This document shows positions 39,744 through 48,383 of a stretch of DNA of 51,846 nucleotides, in pieces. The translations under genes were made by a program, and so were the position numbers. The DNA is from DASRHY01 sp046765875 (GTDB lineage Bacteria; Actinomycetota; Actinomycetes; Propionibacteriales; Kribbellaceae): positions 1 to 51,846 of the forward strand of contig JBKPSJ010000011.1 in assembly GCA_046765875.1 (NCBI GenBank). The letters are read 5' to 3'. The notes below the pieces were generated by a model, which ran no database searches, had not been told where the DNA came from, and saw only the letters and a program-made list of their open reading frames with translations. Within the stretch, counting starts at the first letter, position 1, and each line of letters starts with the position of its first letter.

Positions 39744-39860
39744 TCAGGACTCGGCGATAGTGTCGTCGTCCATCTGCAGCCAGGTGTCGGTGCCGGGGGC
39801 AATGAAACCTCCGTATACGGTGACCTCGTGGATACCGGCCGGGATCGTCACCTGGACCGA
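39744..39860 (-). pseudogene. 3' remnant of a lost minus-strand gene
   Basis: A frame reading VQVTIPAGIHEVTVYGGF, then IAPGTDTWLQMDDDTIAES and a TGA at 39746-39744 has normal protein-like composition and is followed by a strong terminator. Upstream of about 39860 the frame becomes low-quality and has no start codon in a sensible place. I read it as the last 38 codons of a deleted gene; the family is not recognised. Confidence 0.45.
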
Positions 39861-39884
39861 ACGCGCACGGCAGCGCGTTGACCG

Positions 39885-40037
39885 ATGCGGCCCGGCTTGC
39901 CAACGCCGGCCCGTTCGGAGGTTCTCGCGCTCCTGGACGGCGTACTTCCGCCCGCGCCGGACCGCGACGTGAGATTGTTGTCCTCATTCACCAACCGGGG
40001 TCCCGGCTCGAAGGCCGGGGCGGTCCGCGACGCGTAG
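39885..40037 (+). pseudogene. Small ORF or 3' remnant before the LacI gene
   Basis: Fifty codons from ATG 39885 to TAG 40035 (SEVLALLDGVLPPAPDRDVR followed by LLSSFTNRGPGSKAGAVRDA) look like real protein sequence but have no Shine-Dalgarno site. It may be the C-terminal end of a deleted gene whose remainder was lost with its minus-strand neighbour. It ends 15 bases before the LacI ATG. The 380-base stretch 39672-40052 contains nothing else. Confidence 0.35.
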
Positions 40038-40052
40038 GGCGGGGATGCACCC

Positions 40053-41069
40053 ATGACCACGATCTACGACGTCGCGCGTAGATCTGGCGTGTCCCCGGCC
40101 ACCGTCTCGCGGGTGCTGAGCGGCTGGCGCAACGTCGACCCGGTGCTGACCCAACGGGTTCGCGCGGCGGTCGCCGAGCTCGGCTACCGGCCGCACGGCG
40201 TGGCGCGCAACCTGCGCCGGGCCAGCACCAACCTGTGGGCGGTGGTGATCTCCGACATCGAGAACCCGTTCTTCACCTCGCTGGTACGCGGCCTGGAGGA
40301 CATCGCCCAGAGCGCGGGTTACTCGGTCGTCCTGTGCAACAGCGACGAGGACCCGGACAAGGAGTCGGCGTACATCTCGGCGGTGCTCACCGAGCAGATG
40401 GCCGGCGTGGTGATCTCGCCGTCCGGCGCGTCCGACGGGGTCCGCCAACTGCATGAGGCGGGTGTGCCGCTGGTACTGATCGACCGCCGGATCGACGACC
40501 TCGAGGTCGACAGTGTGCTGGTCGACAACGAGACCGGAGCCGCCGAGGCGGTCCGGCATCTGCTCGACGGCGGGTATCGCCGGATCGCATGCATCACCGG
40601 GCCGCGCCGGGTCAGCACCGCCCTCGACCGGCTGGCCGGGTACCGGCTGGCCGGGTACCGGCTGGCGTTGCGCGGCGCCGGCATCCGGCCCGACAAGAAC
40701 CTGGTCCACTACGCCGACTTCCGCGAGGCCGGCGGATATTCGTCGATGGAGGCGCTGCTCGACCTCGACGAGCCACCCGAGGCACTGCTCGTGGCGAACA
40801 ACCTGATGACGGTCGGCGCACTGGAGTGCCTGAGCTCGCACGGGTTGCGCGCACCCGACGACATCGCCGTGGTGGGCTTCGACGACATTCCGTGGGCCGA
40901 TCTCGTCAACCCGCCGCTGACCACTGTCGCCCAGCCGACGTATGAGCTGGGCCGTACCGCGGGACAACTCCTCAAGGACCGGATCGCGACTCCGAGCCGT
41001 CCAGCATCGCTGGTCACGCTGCGCACCGAGCTCCACATCCGCGGTACGTCGACCAGGCCGACCCCGTGA
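40053..41069 (+). CDS. LacI-family transcriptional regulator
   Basis: A 338-residue repressor. The helix-turn-helix TTIYDVARRSGVSPATVSRVLSG and the hinge helix PHGVARNLRR are standard; the periplasmic-binding-type sensor follows (VISDIENPFFTSLVRGLED, VGFDDIPWADLVNPPLTTV). The ligand is a sugar or nucleoside of unknown identity. A duplicated LAGYR motif (residues about 193-202) comes from a 15-base tandem repeat. No obvious target operon is next to it; dapD follows 24 bases after its stop. Confidence 0.9.
   Translation: MTTIYDVARRSGVSPATVSRVLSGWRNVDPVLTQRVRAAVAELGYRPHGVARNLRRASTNLWAVVISDIENPFFTSLVRGLEDIAQSAGYSVVLCNSDEDPDKESAYISAVLTEQMAGVVISPSGASDGVRQLHEAGVPLVLIDRRIDDLEVDSVLVDNETGAAEAVRHLLDGGYRRIACITGPRRVSTALDRLAGYRLAGYRLALRGAGIRPDKNLVHYADFREAGGYSSMEALLDLDEPPEALLVANNLMTVGALECLSSHGLRAPDDIAVVGFDDIPWADLVNPPLTTVAQPTYELGRTAGQLLKDRIATPSRPASLVTLRTELHIRGTSTRPTP
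40631..40660 (+). repeat. 15-bp exact tandem duplication in the LacI gene
   Basis: GCTGGCCGGGTACCG occurs twice in succession (40631-40645, 40646-40660), adding five residues (LAGYR twice) to the sensor domain. Relatives usually have one copy, so this looks like a recent slippage event. Confidence 0.75.
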
Positions 41070-41093
41070 CCACCTGTCTGGCAGGCTTGTGGG

Positions 41094-42032
41094 ATGACTG
41101 AGGAGCACTCCCGCGCGTGGGGCTTCGGCCTCGCCACCGTGACCGACTCCGGAACCGTCCTGGACACCTGGTACCCGGCCCCGGAACTCGGCGAGGCACC
41201 CGCCGACGCCGAGCCCCCCAAGGATCTGCTGGCCGCCGAGGGGACCGACGAGGTGCGGCAGGTACGCCGTACCGTCGTGCTGACGGCGATCACGCTCGCC
41301 GAGGCACCTGGCGACGCCTCCGACGCGTACCTGCGGCTGCACCTCATCTCGCGCCGGCTGGTCCGCCCGCACGGGCTCAGCCTGGACGGTGTCTTCGGCG
41401 TACTGCCGAACAACGCGTGGACCTCGCTCGGGCCGGTACCACCGGACCAGGTGGAGCAGGTACGGGTGCGCGCGATCGCGGCCGGCCGGCACCTCGCGGT
41501 CACGTCTGTGGACAAGTTCCCGCGGATGACCGACTATGTCGTACCTTCCGGAGTGAGGATCGGTGACGCGGACCGGGTCCGGCTCGGCGCCCACCTGGCC
41601 GAGGGCACCACGGTGATGCACGAAGGCTTCGTGAACTTCAACGCCGGCACGCTCGGCACCTCGATGGTCGAGGGACGGATCGTGGCCGGCGTGGTGGTCG
41701 GCGACGGAAGCGACATCGGTGCCGGCGCGTCGATCATGGGCACCCTGTCCGGCGGCGGCAAGGACATCGTCAGCATCGGCAGGCGCTGCCTGCTCGGCGC
41801 CAACGGCGGCATCGGGATCTCGCTCGGCGACGACTGCGTGGTCGAGGCCGGGTTGTACGTCACCGCGGGTACCAAGGTCACACTGCCCGACGGCTCGGTG
41901 GTCAAGGCACGCGAGTTGTCCGGCCAGTCCGGGATCCTCTACATCCGCAACTCGGTCACCGGCGCGGTCGAGGCCCGGCAGCGCACCGGTGAGGGCATCG
42001 CGCTCAACGAGGCCCTGCACGCGAACACGTGA
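41094..42032 (+). CDS. dapD: Tetrahydrodipicolinate N-succinyltransferase (actinobacterial type)
   Basis: A 312-residue enzyme (EC 2.3.1.117) in lysine and diaminopimelate synthesis. The N-terminal half is the actinobacteria-specific domain (SRAWGFGLATVTDSGTVLDT). The C-terminal left-handed beta helix (about 150-285) has hexapeptide repeats (GAHLAEGTTVMHEGFVNFN, VVGDGSDIGAGASIMGTLSGGG, LLGANGGIGISLGDDC). Its stop shares GTGA with the following wall-protein gene, so it is translationally coupled to it. Confidence 0.93.
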   Translation: MTEEHSRAWGFGLATVTDSGTVLDTWYPAPELGEAPADAEPPKDLLAAEGTDEVRQVRRTVVLTAITLAEAPGDASDAYLRLHLISRRLVRPHGLSLDGVFGVLPNNAWTSLGPVPPDQVEQVRVRAIAAGRHLAVTSVDKFPRMTDYVVPSGVRIGDADRVRLGAHLAEGTTVMHEGFVNFNAGTLGTSMVEGRIVAGVVVGDGSDIGAGASIMGTLSGGGKDIVSIGRRCLLGANGGIGISLGDDCVVEAGLYVTAGTKVTLPDGSVVKARELSGQSGILYIRNSVTGAVEARQRTGEGIALNEALHANT

Positions 42033-43060
42033 GCACCACTGTCAACCGCGAACCTGACCGGGGCGTCCAACCAGCTATGCCGGTCAGACGCCGCCGAGTG
42101 CCAGTCATGCTGATCGGCGGTCTGCTGGTCATCGGACTGGTGATCGCCGGGACTGTGTCATGGCTGTCCGGTAGGGGTGTCGGCCCGTTGCTGCCACCGC
42201 CCGAGGGCTGTACGGCGACCGCGTCCGGCGCCCCCGTTGACCTCGACCTCGAGCAGGCGTCGAACGCCGCGATCATCGCGGGTGTGGCGGTACGCCGCGG
42301 GCTGCCGGCTCGCGCCGTCACGATCGCGCTGGCGACGGCGTACCAGGAGTCCGACATCCGCAACCTGGCCCACGGCGACCGCGACTCGCTGGGCCTGTTC
42401 CAGCAACGGCCTTCGATGGGCTGGGGTACCGCAGCCCAGGTACGCAACCCGGTGTACGCGTCGAACAAGTTCTACGACGCGCTGGTCAAGATCAAGGGGT
42501 ACCAGGCGATGTCGGTCACCGCGGCCGCCGACCGGGTGCAGCGCAGCGCCTTCCCGAGGGCGTACGCCGACCACGAGGCGGACGCCCGGATCCTCGCCTC
42601 GGCGCTGACCGGGTACTCCCCGGCCGGCTTCAGTTGCGTGGTGCGACACGGCTCGCTGGCCAAGGAGCCGATCGGTCCCAACGGCCTGACCAAGAGGGCG
42701 AACGCGGTCCGGCTCGACCTGTTCTCGACGTTCGGGCAACTGCCGACCGGTGGCTACCGGCCCGGTGGCGTGAAGACCGGGCATGTGGAGGGTTCGGCGC
42801 ACTACGACGGCCGCGCCATCGACGTGTTCGCCCGGCCGGTCAACACCGCGAACAAGCGCCGCGGCTGGGCCTGGGCGCAGTACCTGGTCGCGCACGCGGA
42901 CCGGCTCGGGATCCAGACAGTGATCTTCGACGACCGGATCTGGACCGCGGGCAACCGGTCGAACGACGGCTGGCGACCCTACACACCACCGCAGCGCGCC
43001 GGTGACCCGGACGCGCTGCGGCACTTGGACCACGTCCACGTGGACGTGGCGGCGGATTGA
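42029..43060 (+). CDS. Membrane-anchored lysozyme-like protein with M15-type C-terminal domain
   Basis: A 343-residue protein. A cytoplasmic tail (1-24) and one membrane helix (VMLIGGLLVIGLVIAGTVS) are followed by a lysozyme/transglycosylase-like segment (AIIAGVAVRRGLPARAVTIALATAYQES, GLFQQRPSMGWGT) and a C-terminal domain with GSAHYDGRAIDVFARP and HLDHVHVDV, whose His/Asp pattern resembles metal sites of M15-like peptidases. It is predicted to act on peptidoglycan outside the membrane. GTG overlaps the dapD stop, linking a meso-DAP enzyme to a wall protein. Confidence 0.72.
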   Translation: MSTTVNREPDRGVQPAMPVRRRRVPVMLIGGLLVIGLVIAGTVSWLSGRGVGPLLPPPEGCTATASGAPVDLDLEQASNAAIIAGVAVRRGLPARAVTIALATAYQESDIRNLAHGDRDSLGLFQQRPSMGWGTAAQVRNPVYASNKFYDALVKIKGYQAMSVTAAADRVQRSAFPRAYADHEADARILASALTGYSPAGFSCVVRHGSLAKEPIGPNGLTKRANAVRLDLFSTFGQLPTGGYRPGGVKTGHVEGSAHYDGRAIDVFARPVNTANKRRGWAWAQYLVAHADRLGIQTVIFDDRIWTAGNRSNDGWRPYTPPQRAGDPDALRHLDHVHVDVAAD

Positions 43061-43074
43061 GGGCTGACGGGGTC

Positions 43075-43401
43075 TCACCCCTCCTGGTTCTGCGGCGGGA
43101 GCGCTTCGATCAGCGGGTGGTCCTTGTCGATCTTGCCGAGCTTGGAGGCGCCGCCGGGTGAGCCCAGGTCGGCGAAGAAATCCACATTGGCGGTGTAGTA
43201 GTCCTTCCACTGCTCCGGGGTGTCGTCCTCGTAGTAGATGGCCTCCACCGGGCAGACCGGCTCACACGCTCCGCAGTCGACGCACTCGTCCGGATGGATG
43301 TACAGCATCCGGTTGCCCTCGTAAATGCAGTCGACGGGGCACTCCTCGACGCAGGCGAGGTCCTTGAGGTCAACACACGGCTGCGCGATGACGTACGTCA
43401 C
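43075..43401 (-). CDS. fdxA: 7Fe/8Fe-type ferredoxin
   Basis: A 108-residue ferredoxin. Two cluster motifs are visible: CVDLKDLACVEECPVDCIYEG (the first CxxxxxxC-type motif binding 3Fe-4S) and CVDCGACEPVCPVEAI (4Fe-4S). The length and start MTYVIAQPCVD agree with the actinobacterial FdxA/FdxC group. The GTG at 43401 has AGGAG 8 bases upstream; the GTG three codons earlier has no spacing. It carries electrons to redox enzymes. It is divergent from a GNAT gene. Confidence 0.94.
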   Translation of the reverse strand: MTYVIAQPCVDLKDLACVEECPVDCIYEGNRMLYIHPDECVDCGACEPVCPVEAIYYEDDTPEQWKDYYTANVDFFADLGSPGGASKLGKIDKDHPLIEALPPQNQEG

Positions 43402-43507
43402 TGGTTTCACTCCTCCTGGGGCTCGCGGTGGTCACCGGTGCGAGCGCTTGCTGCTGTTGTCCTTAGTATCACGCCATACATCTCCCACTGTGACAGGAGT
43501 CCGCAGT

Positions 43508-44458
43508 TTGTCCCCGCTCGCCAGAAGTGATGTCGGCCACCGGGTGGTGGTCCGGCACCGGCTTCCGGACAGCCAGTTGACCGATGTGGTCGGGGTGCTC
43601 GCATCGTGGGATGACGGCGGTCTCGCGGTACGCCGTTCCGACGGCACCGTCGCCAGCGTCCGGCCCGATGCGGTGCTCGCGGCCAAACGGGTGCCGCCGA
43701 TGCCGTTACGCCGGGTCGACTTGGATGCCGTCGCGCTGGCGGCCGCGCTCGGCCGGCCCGCGGTGGAGACCGAACGACTCGGTGATTGGTTGCTCAGGGC
43801 ATCTTCCGGCTGGACCGGCCGCGCCAACTCGCTGCTGCCGTACGGCGATCCCGGCGTACCGGTTGACGAGGCACTGCGAACCGCGGAGCGCTTCTACGCC
43901 GAGCGCGGGCTTCCACCGCAGGCACAGGTCCGGCTCGGCTCGGACGCGGAGTCGGCGATCCGTGCGGCCGCCTGGGTCGAGGCCCGGCCGTGGCAGGCCG
44001 ACACGCTGGTGCTGCACACGACGCTCGACCTGGTCAACGCAGAGCCGTCCGTGCCGGTCGACGTCACCGACGCACCAGGGCCCGACTGGTATGCCGCTGC
44101 CTTCGACGGCGGGCCGGTACCGGAGCCGGCTGCGCGTGTGCTCGAAGGGGCGCCGGCGGTGGCGTTCGGTTCGGTACGGCTGGACGGCCGGATCGTCGCC
44201 GTCGGACGTGCCTCGATGACCGGGCACTGGGCCGGTGTCGACACAGTGCACGTGCTGGACTCGTACCGGCGGCAGGGCCTGGGGACGGCCGTGCTGCGCG
44301 GCCTCGCCCGATGGGCCGGCGCGCGCGGCGGGCGGCGTACGTACCTCGAGGTGGTGTCGGACAACGGGCCCGCGCTCGCCGCGTACACGGCACTCGGCTA
44401 CGCCGAGGCCTACCGCTACCGCTATCTCACCGCCCCTGGCGGCCGGCACCTGGCCTAG
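43508..44458 (+). CDS. GNAT-family N-acetyltransferase with N-terminal SH3-like domain
   Basis: A 316-residue protein. Residues 5-55 form an SH3-like beta domain (GHRVVVRHRLPDSQLTDVVG), a middle part (75-160) is a degenerate acetyltransferase module, and the C-terminal GNAT domain has HVLDSYRRQGLGTAVLRGLA and VVSDNGPALAAYTALGYAEAYRYRY. M. tuberculosis Rv0428c has a comparable plan. The TTG at 43508 lies 8 bases after GGAG; a GTG at 43490 is the other option. Substrate unknown. Confidence 0.82.
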   Translation: MSPLARSDVGHRVVVRHRLPDSQLTDVVGVLASWDDGGLAVRRSDGTVASVRPDAVLAAKRVPPMPLRRVDLDAVALAAALGRPAVETERLGDWLLRASSGWTGRANSLLPYGDPGVPVDEALRTAERFYAERGLPPQAQVRLGSDAESAIRAAAWVEARPWQADTLVLHTTLDLVNAEPSVPVDVTDAPGPDWYAAAFDGGPVPEPAARVLEGAPAVAFGSVRLDGRIVAVGRASMTGHWAGVDTVHVLDSYRRQGLGTAVLRGLARWAGARGGRRTYLEVVSDNGPALAAYTALGYAEAYRYRYLTAPGGRHLA

Positions 44459-44468
44459 GGTCAGAGGC

Positions 44469-44897
44469 ATGACCCACGGGCGACGGCGTGAATATGCGGG
44501 CGACTTCGAGGGCACGCCGGTGCTGGTCTACGAGCCGCATCCGGACGGGCAGCCGGACCCTGGCGAGATCGTGTGGACCTGGGTGCCGTACGAGGAGAAC
44601 TATCACCAGGGAAAGGATCGGCCGGTACTGGTGATCGGCACCGACGGCGAGTGGCTGCTCGCGCTGATCCTGACCAGCAAGGACCACGACCGCGACGCCG
44701 CCGACGAGGCCCGGCACGGCCGGGTCTGGCTCGACATCGGCAGCGGCGGCTGGGACGCGCAGGCCCGGCCGAGCGAGGTCCGGCTGGATCGGATCCTGCG
44801 GATCGATCCGCAGGCGGTGCGCCGCGAGGGCGCGACCGTCGACCGCGACATCTTCGCCCAGGTCGCCGACGGCGTCAGGAAGCTCTCGCCGCACTGA
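44469..44897 (+). CDS. PemK/MazF-family protein, no antitoxin adjacent
   Basis: A 142-residue member of the PemK/MazF-like family: DPGEIVWTWVPYEENYHQGKDRPVLVIGTDGEWLLALILTSK is the characteristic core. True MazF toxins are about 110 residues and lie beside a short antitoxin gene; none is seen here, and the upstream neighbour is an acetyltransferase. So it may not be a toxin. ATG starts 10 bases after the upstream stop. Confidence 0.72.
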   Translation: MTHGRRREYAGDFEGTPVLVYEPHPDGQPDPGEIVWTWVPYEENYHQGKDRPVLVIGTDGEWLLALILTSKDHDRDAADEARHGRVWLDIGSGGWDAQARPSEVRLDRILRIDPQAVRREGATVDRDIFAQVADGVRKLSPH

Positions 44898-44903
44898 CCC
44901 CAC

Positions 44904-44940
44904 GCCGGCTCACCCGCCGAGGGGCGGCGGGTGAGCCGGC
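44904..44940. terminator. Bidirectional terminator hairpin
   Basis: Arms 44904-44918 and 44926-44940 are perfectly complementary over 15 bases with a 7-base loop. It lies exactly between the stops of the convergent PemK-like and VanW genes (44897 and 44950). Confidence 0.8.
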
Positions 44941-44949
44941 CGGCGAGGG

Positions 44950-46716
44950 TCAGCGGTGCGGTGGTGGCTGCGACGGGCCCGGTGTGGGTGTCGGCGTCGG
45001 GGTCGGCTTCGTGCCGCATACCACCCGGTCGGCCGGGTTGTAGTGCGTGGTGAAGGTCTCGGTCCTGACCCGCACCCCGTTGCGGCTGAAGTACCTGTAC
45101 ACCTTGACGTCGAAGCCGGCCTCCGGCGGGTGCTCCTCGCAGTCCGGCTTGTCGTTGTAGATGACCCCGGCCGGCTTGGGGTTGTACCGCGCCGACTTGC
45201 CCGCGGTGATGTCCCAGGTCTTGGTGCCCCAGATCCGGACCGTGATGCTGCCACGGTTGCCCGGCGTCGACGGGTGGAAGCTGGTCGTCACCAGAGCGCC
45301 GTACTTGCTGTCGTTCTGGAACTTGAGGTCCACCGTCGGCCACGCGACGGTCGCCTCGCGGCCCTCCGGGTACCGGCTGATGTAGAAGCTGTGCGGTTTG
45401 TGCTGGATGTCCTTGAACCCGGCGAAGAACATGGCGTTGAAGGTCGTCGTCGCCGACTGCGAGACACCGCCGCCGAGGTCCTTGACCAGCTGGCCGTGGT
45501 CGATGATGTAGCCGGTGGTGAAGCCGTTCGCCTCGGTACGCTCACCGACGATCTTGTTCAGGCTGAAGATGTCGCCCGGCTTGAGCAGGGTGTTGTTGAT
45601 CTTGGCCGCGGCGCCGCCGATGTTGGTGTTGCGGTAGGCCGCGTGCGGGAAGTAAGTGGTGAATGCCCCGATCACCTGCTTGACCCCGAGGTTCTGGGCC
45701 TGCTCGGTGGTGAACGCGGCCTTCTTCGCGACCAGGTCGACCGAGGCGGTCCGCTCGCCGGCCGGCTTGGGCAGGACCGACAGGATCGCCGGACCCACCT
45801 TGGACCGGTCCACGACCATCCCGTCGACGGCCGGAACCACGGTCGGCTTACCGCCGCTGAGCTCGATCGTCGCGTCCTTGGGCAGCGTCTCGATGCCTTC
45901 GAACTCCTTCGCGACCACCGGCTCGAGCTTGGCCATGTCGAGCGACGGCGTGTACCCGTCGCCCTTGACCACGAGCATCAGCGCCGGCGCGTACTGCTTC
46001 GGCGTCAGGATCACCCTGTTGTCGTTGACCATGAGCCGGATCGGGCCGGACACGGCCGGTTCGGCGAACTCCCTCATCGCCTTGTCCAGCGCCTCGCTGT
46101 TGACCTTCGGGTTCGACCTGTGCACCGGCAGCCCGACGGGCTTGCCGGACGACGGGTACGCCGACTTGATCGCTTCGGCCGCCTTCTTCTTGTCAAGGGT
46201 GCGGCCCTCGGCCGAGGAGTGCCGGACCGCCTTCGCACCGGAGGAGGAGTCGTCACCCGCGGTGAAGGTGATGCTGCCCTCGGTGGGCGCTTGGTCGACC
46301 CGCTTGGCCAGCCGGTCGACGACGGCGTTCATCTTGGCCGTGTCGTAGTTCACAACCGGCTGAATCGGTTCGCCACCGGTCAGCACGTGCCAGATCCGTC
46401 CCGGGCTCAGGCTGCGGCCGGCACCGGCCGCGCGCACCGTCGCGTCGACGTCGAGGCTCAGCCCGGCGTCGGACGGCTTGAGCGGGTACGTCTTGCCCCC
46501 GGCGGTCAGCTTCAGGTTGTCGTCGAGACGGTCCCGGACCCCGGCCGCCAGCTTGACCTTGGCCTCGTCCTGCGACATCCCGCCCAGCTTGATGCCGAGC
46601 ACGGTAGTGTCACCGGGAATCTTGTCGCCGGTGAAGGCGTATGCGGCTCCGTATCCGAGCACGAGGATCCCGAAGCCCGCTGCGACGATCAGCGCAGCGA
46701 GTCGTCCTTTCCCCAC
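44950..46716 (-). CDS. VanW-family protein with peptidoglycan-binding-like repeats
   Basis: A 588-residue envelope protein. A membrane helix (about 7-28, AALIVAAGFGILVLGYGAAY) is followed by two or more PG-binding-4-like repeats (DGxxxxRSKVGPAI and similar), then the VanW domain with FSLNKIVGERTEANGFTTGYII, GGGVSQSATTTFNAMFF and a C-terminal FTTHYNPADRV. The end is PTPTPTPTPGPSQPPP. GTG at 46716 has GAGGAGG 10 bases upstream and begins at the anchor; the longer frame to 46794 lacks support. VanW proteins are linked to wall metabolism, function unclear. Confidence 0.87.
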   Translation of the reverse strand: MGKGRLAALIVAAGFGILVLGYGAAYAFTGDKIPGDTTVLGIKLGGMSQDEAKVKLAAGVRDRLDDNLKLTAGGKTYPLKPSDAGLSLDVDATVRAAGAGRSLSPGRIWHVLTGGEPIQPVVNYDTAKMNAVVDRLAKRVDQAPTEGSITFTAGDDSSSGAKAVRHSSAEGRTLDKKKAAEAIKSAYPSSGKPVGLPVHRSNPKVNSEALDKAMREFAEPAVSGPIRLMVNDNRVILTPKQYAPALMLVVKGDGYTPSLDMAKLEPVVAKEFEGIETLPKDATIELSGGKPTVVPAVDGMVVDRSKVGPAILSVLPKPAGERTASVDLVAKKAAFTTEQAQNLGVKQVIGAFTTYFPHAAYRNTNIGGAAAKINNTLLKPGDIFSLNKIVGERTEANGFTTGYIIDHGQLVKDLGGGVSQSATTTFNAMFFAGFKDIQHKPHSFYISRYPEGREATVAWPTVDLKFQNDSKYGALVTTSFHPSTPGNRGSITVRIWGTKTWDITAGKSARYNPKPAGVIYNDKPDCEEHPPEAGFDVKVYRYFSRNGVRVRTETFTTHYNPADRVVCGTKPTPTPTPTPGPSQPPPHR

Positions 46717-46815
46717 CGGCCAGTGTCCTCCTCGCACGTGCCGGCGTGCATGGTGCACACCGCTCTCAGCGCCCCGGCCGGGCGCAACCGCCACATCCTA
46801 CGGGAACCTATGGGG

Positions 46816-47328
46816 TCAAGTGACGTTGGGAAGGCGCAGACTCCCGTATCCGCCACGCCAGTACACCAGCGCGTCGGGTCCGGCCTCCTGGTCGACGGCC
46901 AGGCTCAGCACCTCGCCCACCACGATCGTGTGATCACCGCCGTCGTACGTCGCCCAGGTACGGCACTCGAGCCATGAGAGCGCTCCCTCGATCACCGGGC
47001 AGCCTGTCTTCGGCGCCTCGATCGTCGGTACGCCGTCGAACTGGGTGAACAGGTCCCGGCCGGACCGGGCGAACCGCTCGGCCAGGTCACGCTGCGCGCT
47101 GGTCAGTACCGAGGCCGCCCACTCCCCGCAGGTCAGCATCGCGTCGTGCATCCGCACGCCCTTGTCCACGCAGACCAGTACCAGCGGCGGGTCCAGCGAG
47201 ACCGAGGTGAACGCGCTCGCGGTCATCGCATGCGGCACCCCGTCCTGCAAGGACGTGACCACGGTGATGCCGGTGCTGAACCGGCCCAACACGGCCCGGA
47301 AGTCGGCGGTGTCGAAGGGCGTGGTCAC
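46816..47328 (-). CDS. Flavin reductase-like FMN-binding protein
   Basis: A 170-residue split beta-barrel flavin reductase. Typical segments are FRAVLGRFSTGITVVTS, MTASAFTSVSLDPPLVLVCVD, and LECRTWATYDGGDHTIVVGEVLSL. It supplies reduced FMN or FAD to a partner monooxygenase; no clear partner is adjacent. It lies 75 bases from mshB on the same strand. Confidence 0.9.
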   Translation of the reverse strand: MTTPFDTADFRAVLGRFSTGITVVTSLQDGVPHAMTASAFTSVSLDPPLVLVCVDKGVRMHDAMLTCGEWAASVLTSAQRDLAERFARSGRDLFTQFDGVPTIEAPKTGCPVIEGALSWLECRTWATYDGGDHTIVVGEVLSLAVDQEAGPDALVYWRGGYGSLRLPNVT

Positions 47329-47403
47329 ACCCTGCAGCTTAGAGGCTGGCTCCCAGCGCCCCTGTGGCCGCGATCACGGACCGGGCAACACGAGCTGTTG
47401 CCG

Positions 47404-48318
47404 TCAGGTCAGGCCGGCGAACAGGTCGTGCTCGACGCCGTCGGCATCCGGTGCGTGGACACCCTTGGCGAGCCGGTAGGCCTCGTATGCCCACACCTCG
47501 TTGCCCGCGTTGTTCGACAACGCGAAGAACGGCCCATCCAGGGTGATCTGGGTCGCATGCTCCTTCAGCGCGTTCATCTTGCGGTCGATGTACGCCCGGC
47601 CGTCGATCACGCAGCTGACGAACCGGTCCGGGGTGACGAACCTCGGCAGCGGACCGTCGGGATCCATGCCCTCGAACGAGGTCTCGTCACCGGCCTCGCG
47701 CAGCCTGCGCAACCCCTCGCGCAGGCCCGACTCCGCCATACAGGTCCAGTAGACCTTTGCGATGTCCCAGGGCTCGCCCAGATCCTCCTTGTACGACGGA
47801 ACGGCCGCCAGGGCCGCCGCGTATGTCGCGACCCGGTGCGCCTGGATGTGGTCCGGGTGGCCGTACCCGCCCCACTCGTCGTACGTGACCAGGACCTGCG
47901 GCCGGACCTCGCGGATGATCCGGACCAGGTCGGCGGTGGGCACCAGCAGATCGGTGCGCCAGAACGTGTCCGGGCGCGGGTCCGGCGGCGGCGCGGCCTC
48001 GTTGTCGTCGTTCCAGATCATGCCGGTGTCGCGGTAGCGGCCCTCGCCGCCGAGGAAGCGGTGGTCGGTGACACCGAGCTCGGCCATCGCGGCCGCGAGC
48101 TCCTTGATCCGGTGCGAGCCCAGCTCGTCGTCCTTGTCCGAGGCCAGGTGCTCCAGCTCGGGCACCAGCACCTCGCCCTCCTCGCCGAGCGTGCAGGTGA
48201 CCAGGGTGACGTGCGCGCCCTGGTCGACATAGCGCGCCATCGTGGCGCCGTTGTTGATCGTCTCGTCGTCGGGATGTGCGTGAACCAGCAGCAGCCGCCG
48301 GTCGGGAAGCTCAGCCAT
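47404..48318 (-). CDS. mshB: Mycothiol deacetylase MshB
   Basis: A 304-residue zinc deacetylase (EC 3.5.1.103) removing acetate from GlcNAc-inositol in mycothiol synthesis, the actinobacterial thiol. Zinc ligands are in LVHAHPDDETINNG (AHPDDE motif) and YGHPDHIQAHRVA; TCTLGEEGEVL and VIDGRAYIDRKMNALKEHATQI are further family signatures. It is preceded by a terminator of the upstream peptide-binding protein, so it probably has its own promoter. Confidence 0.93.
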   Translation of the reverse strand: MAELPDRRLLLVHAHPDDETINNGATMARYVDQGAHVTLVTCTLGEEGEVLVPELEHLASDKDDELGSHRIKELAAAMAELGVTDHRFLGGEGRYRDTGMIWNDDNEAAPPPDPRPDTFWRTDLLVPTADLVRIIREVRPQVLVTYDEWGGYGHPDHIQAHRVATYAAALAAVPSYKEDLGEPWDIAKVYWTCMAESGLREGLRRLREAGDETSFEGMDPDGPLPRFVTPDRFVSCVIDGRAYIDRKMNALKEHATQITLDGPFFALSNNAGNEVWAYEAYRLAKGVHAPDADGVEHDLFAGLT

Positions 48319-48383
48319 GGCGACACACTACGTCGCCGCACCGACAGCCACCGGTCCCTCGAGCAGCAGTCCCAGAAGACGCC

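Noticed and set aside
39984..42020. 678-codon minus-strand frame
   Set aside because: It covers the LacI and dapD genes in antisense and shows no domain.
44235..44897. Toxin-antitoxin operon with the acetyltransferase
   Set aside because: The upstream gene is a large GNAT protein, not an antitoxin; the longer frame before 44469 is antisense-like noise within that gene.
44956..46977. 673-codon plus-strand frame
   Set aside because: It is antisense to the VanW gene and lacks recognisable motifs.
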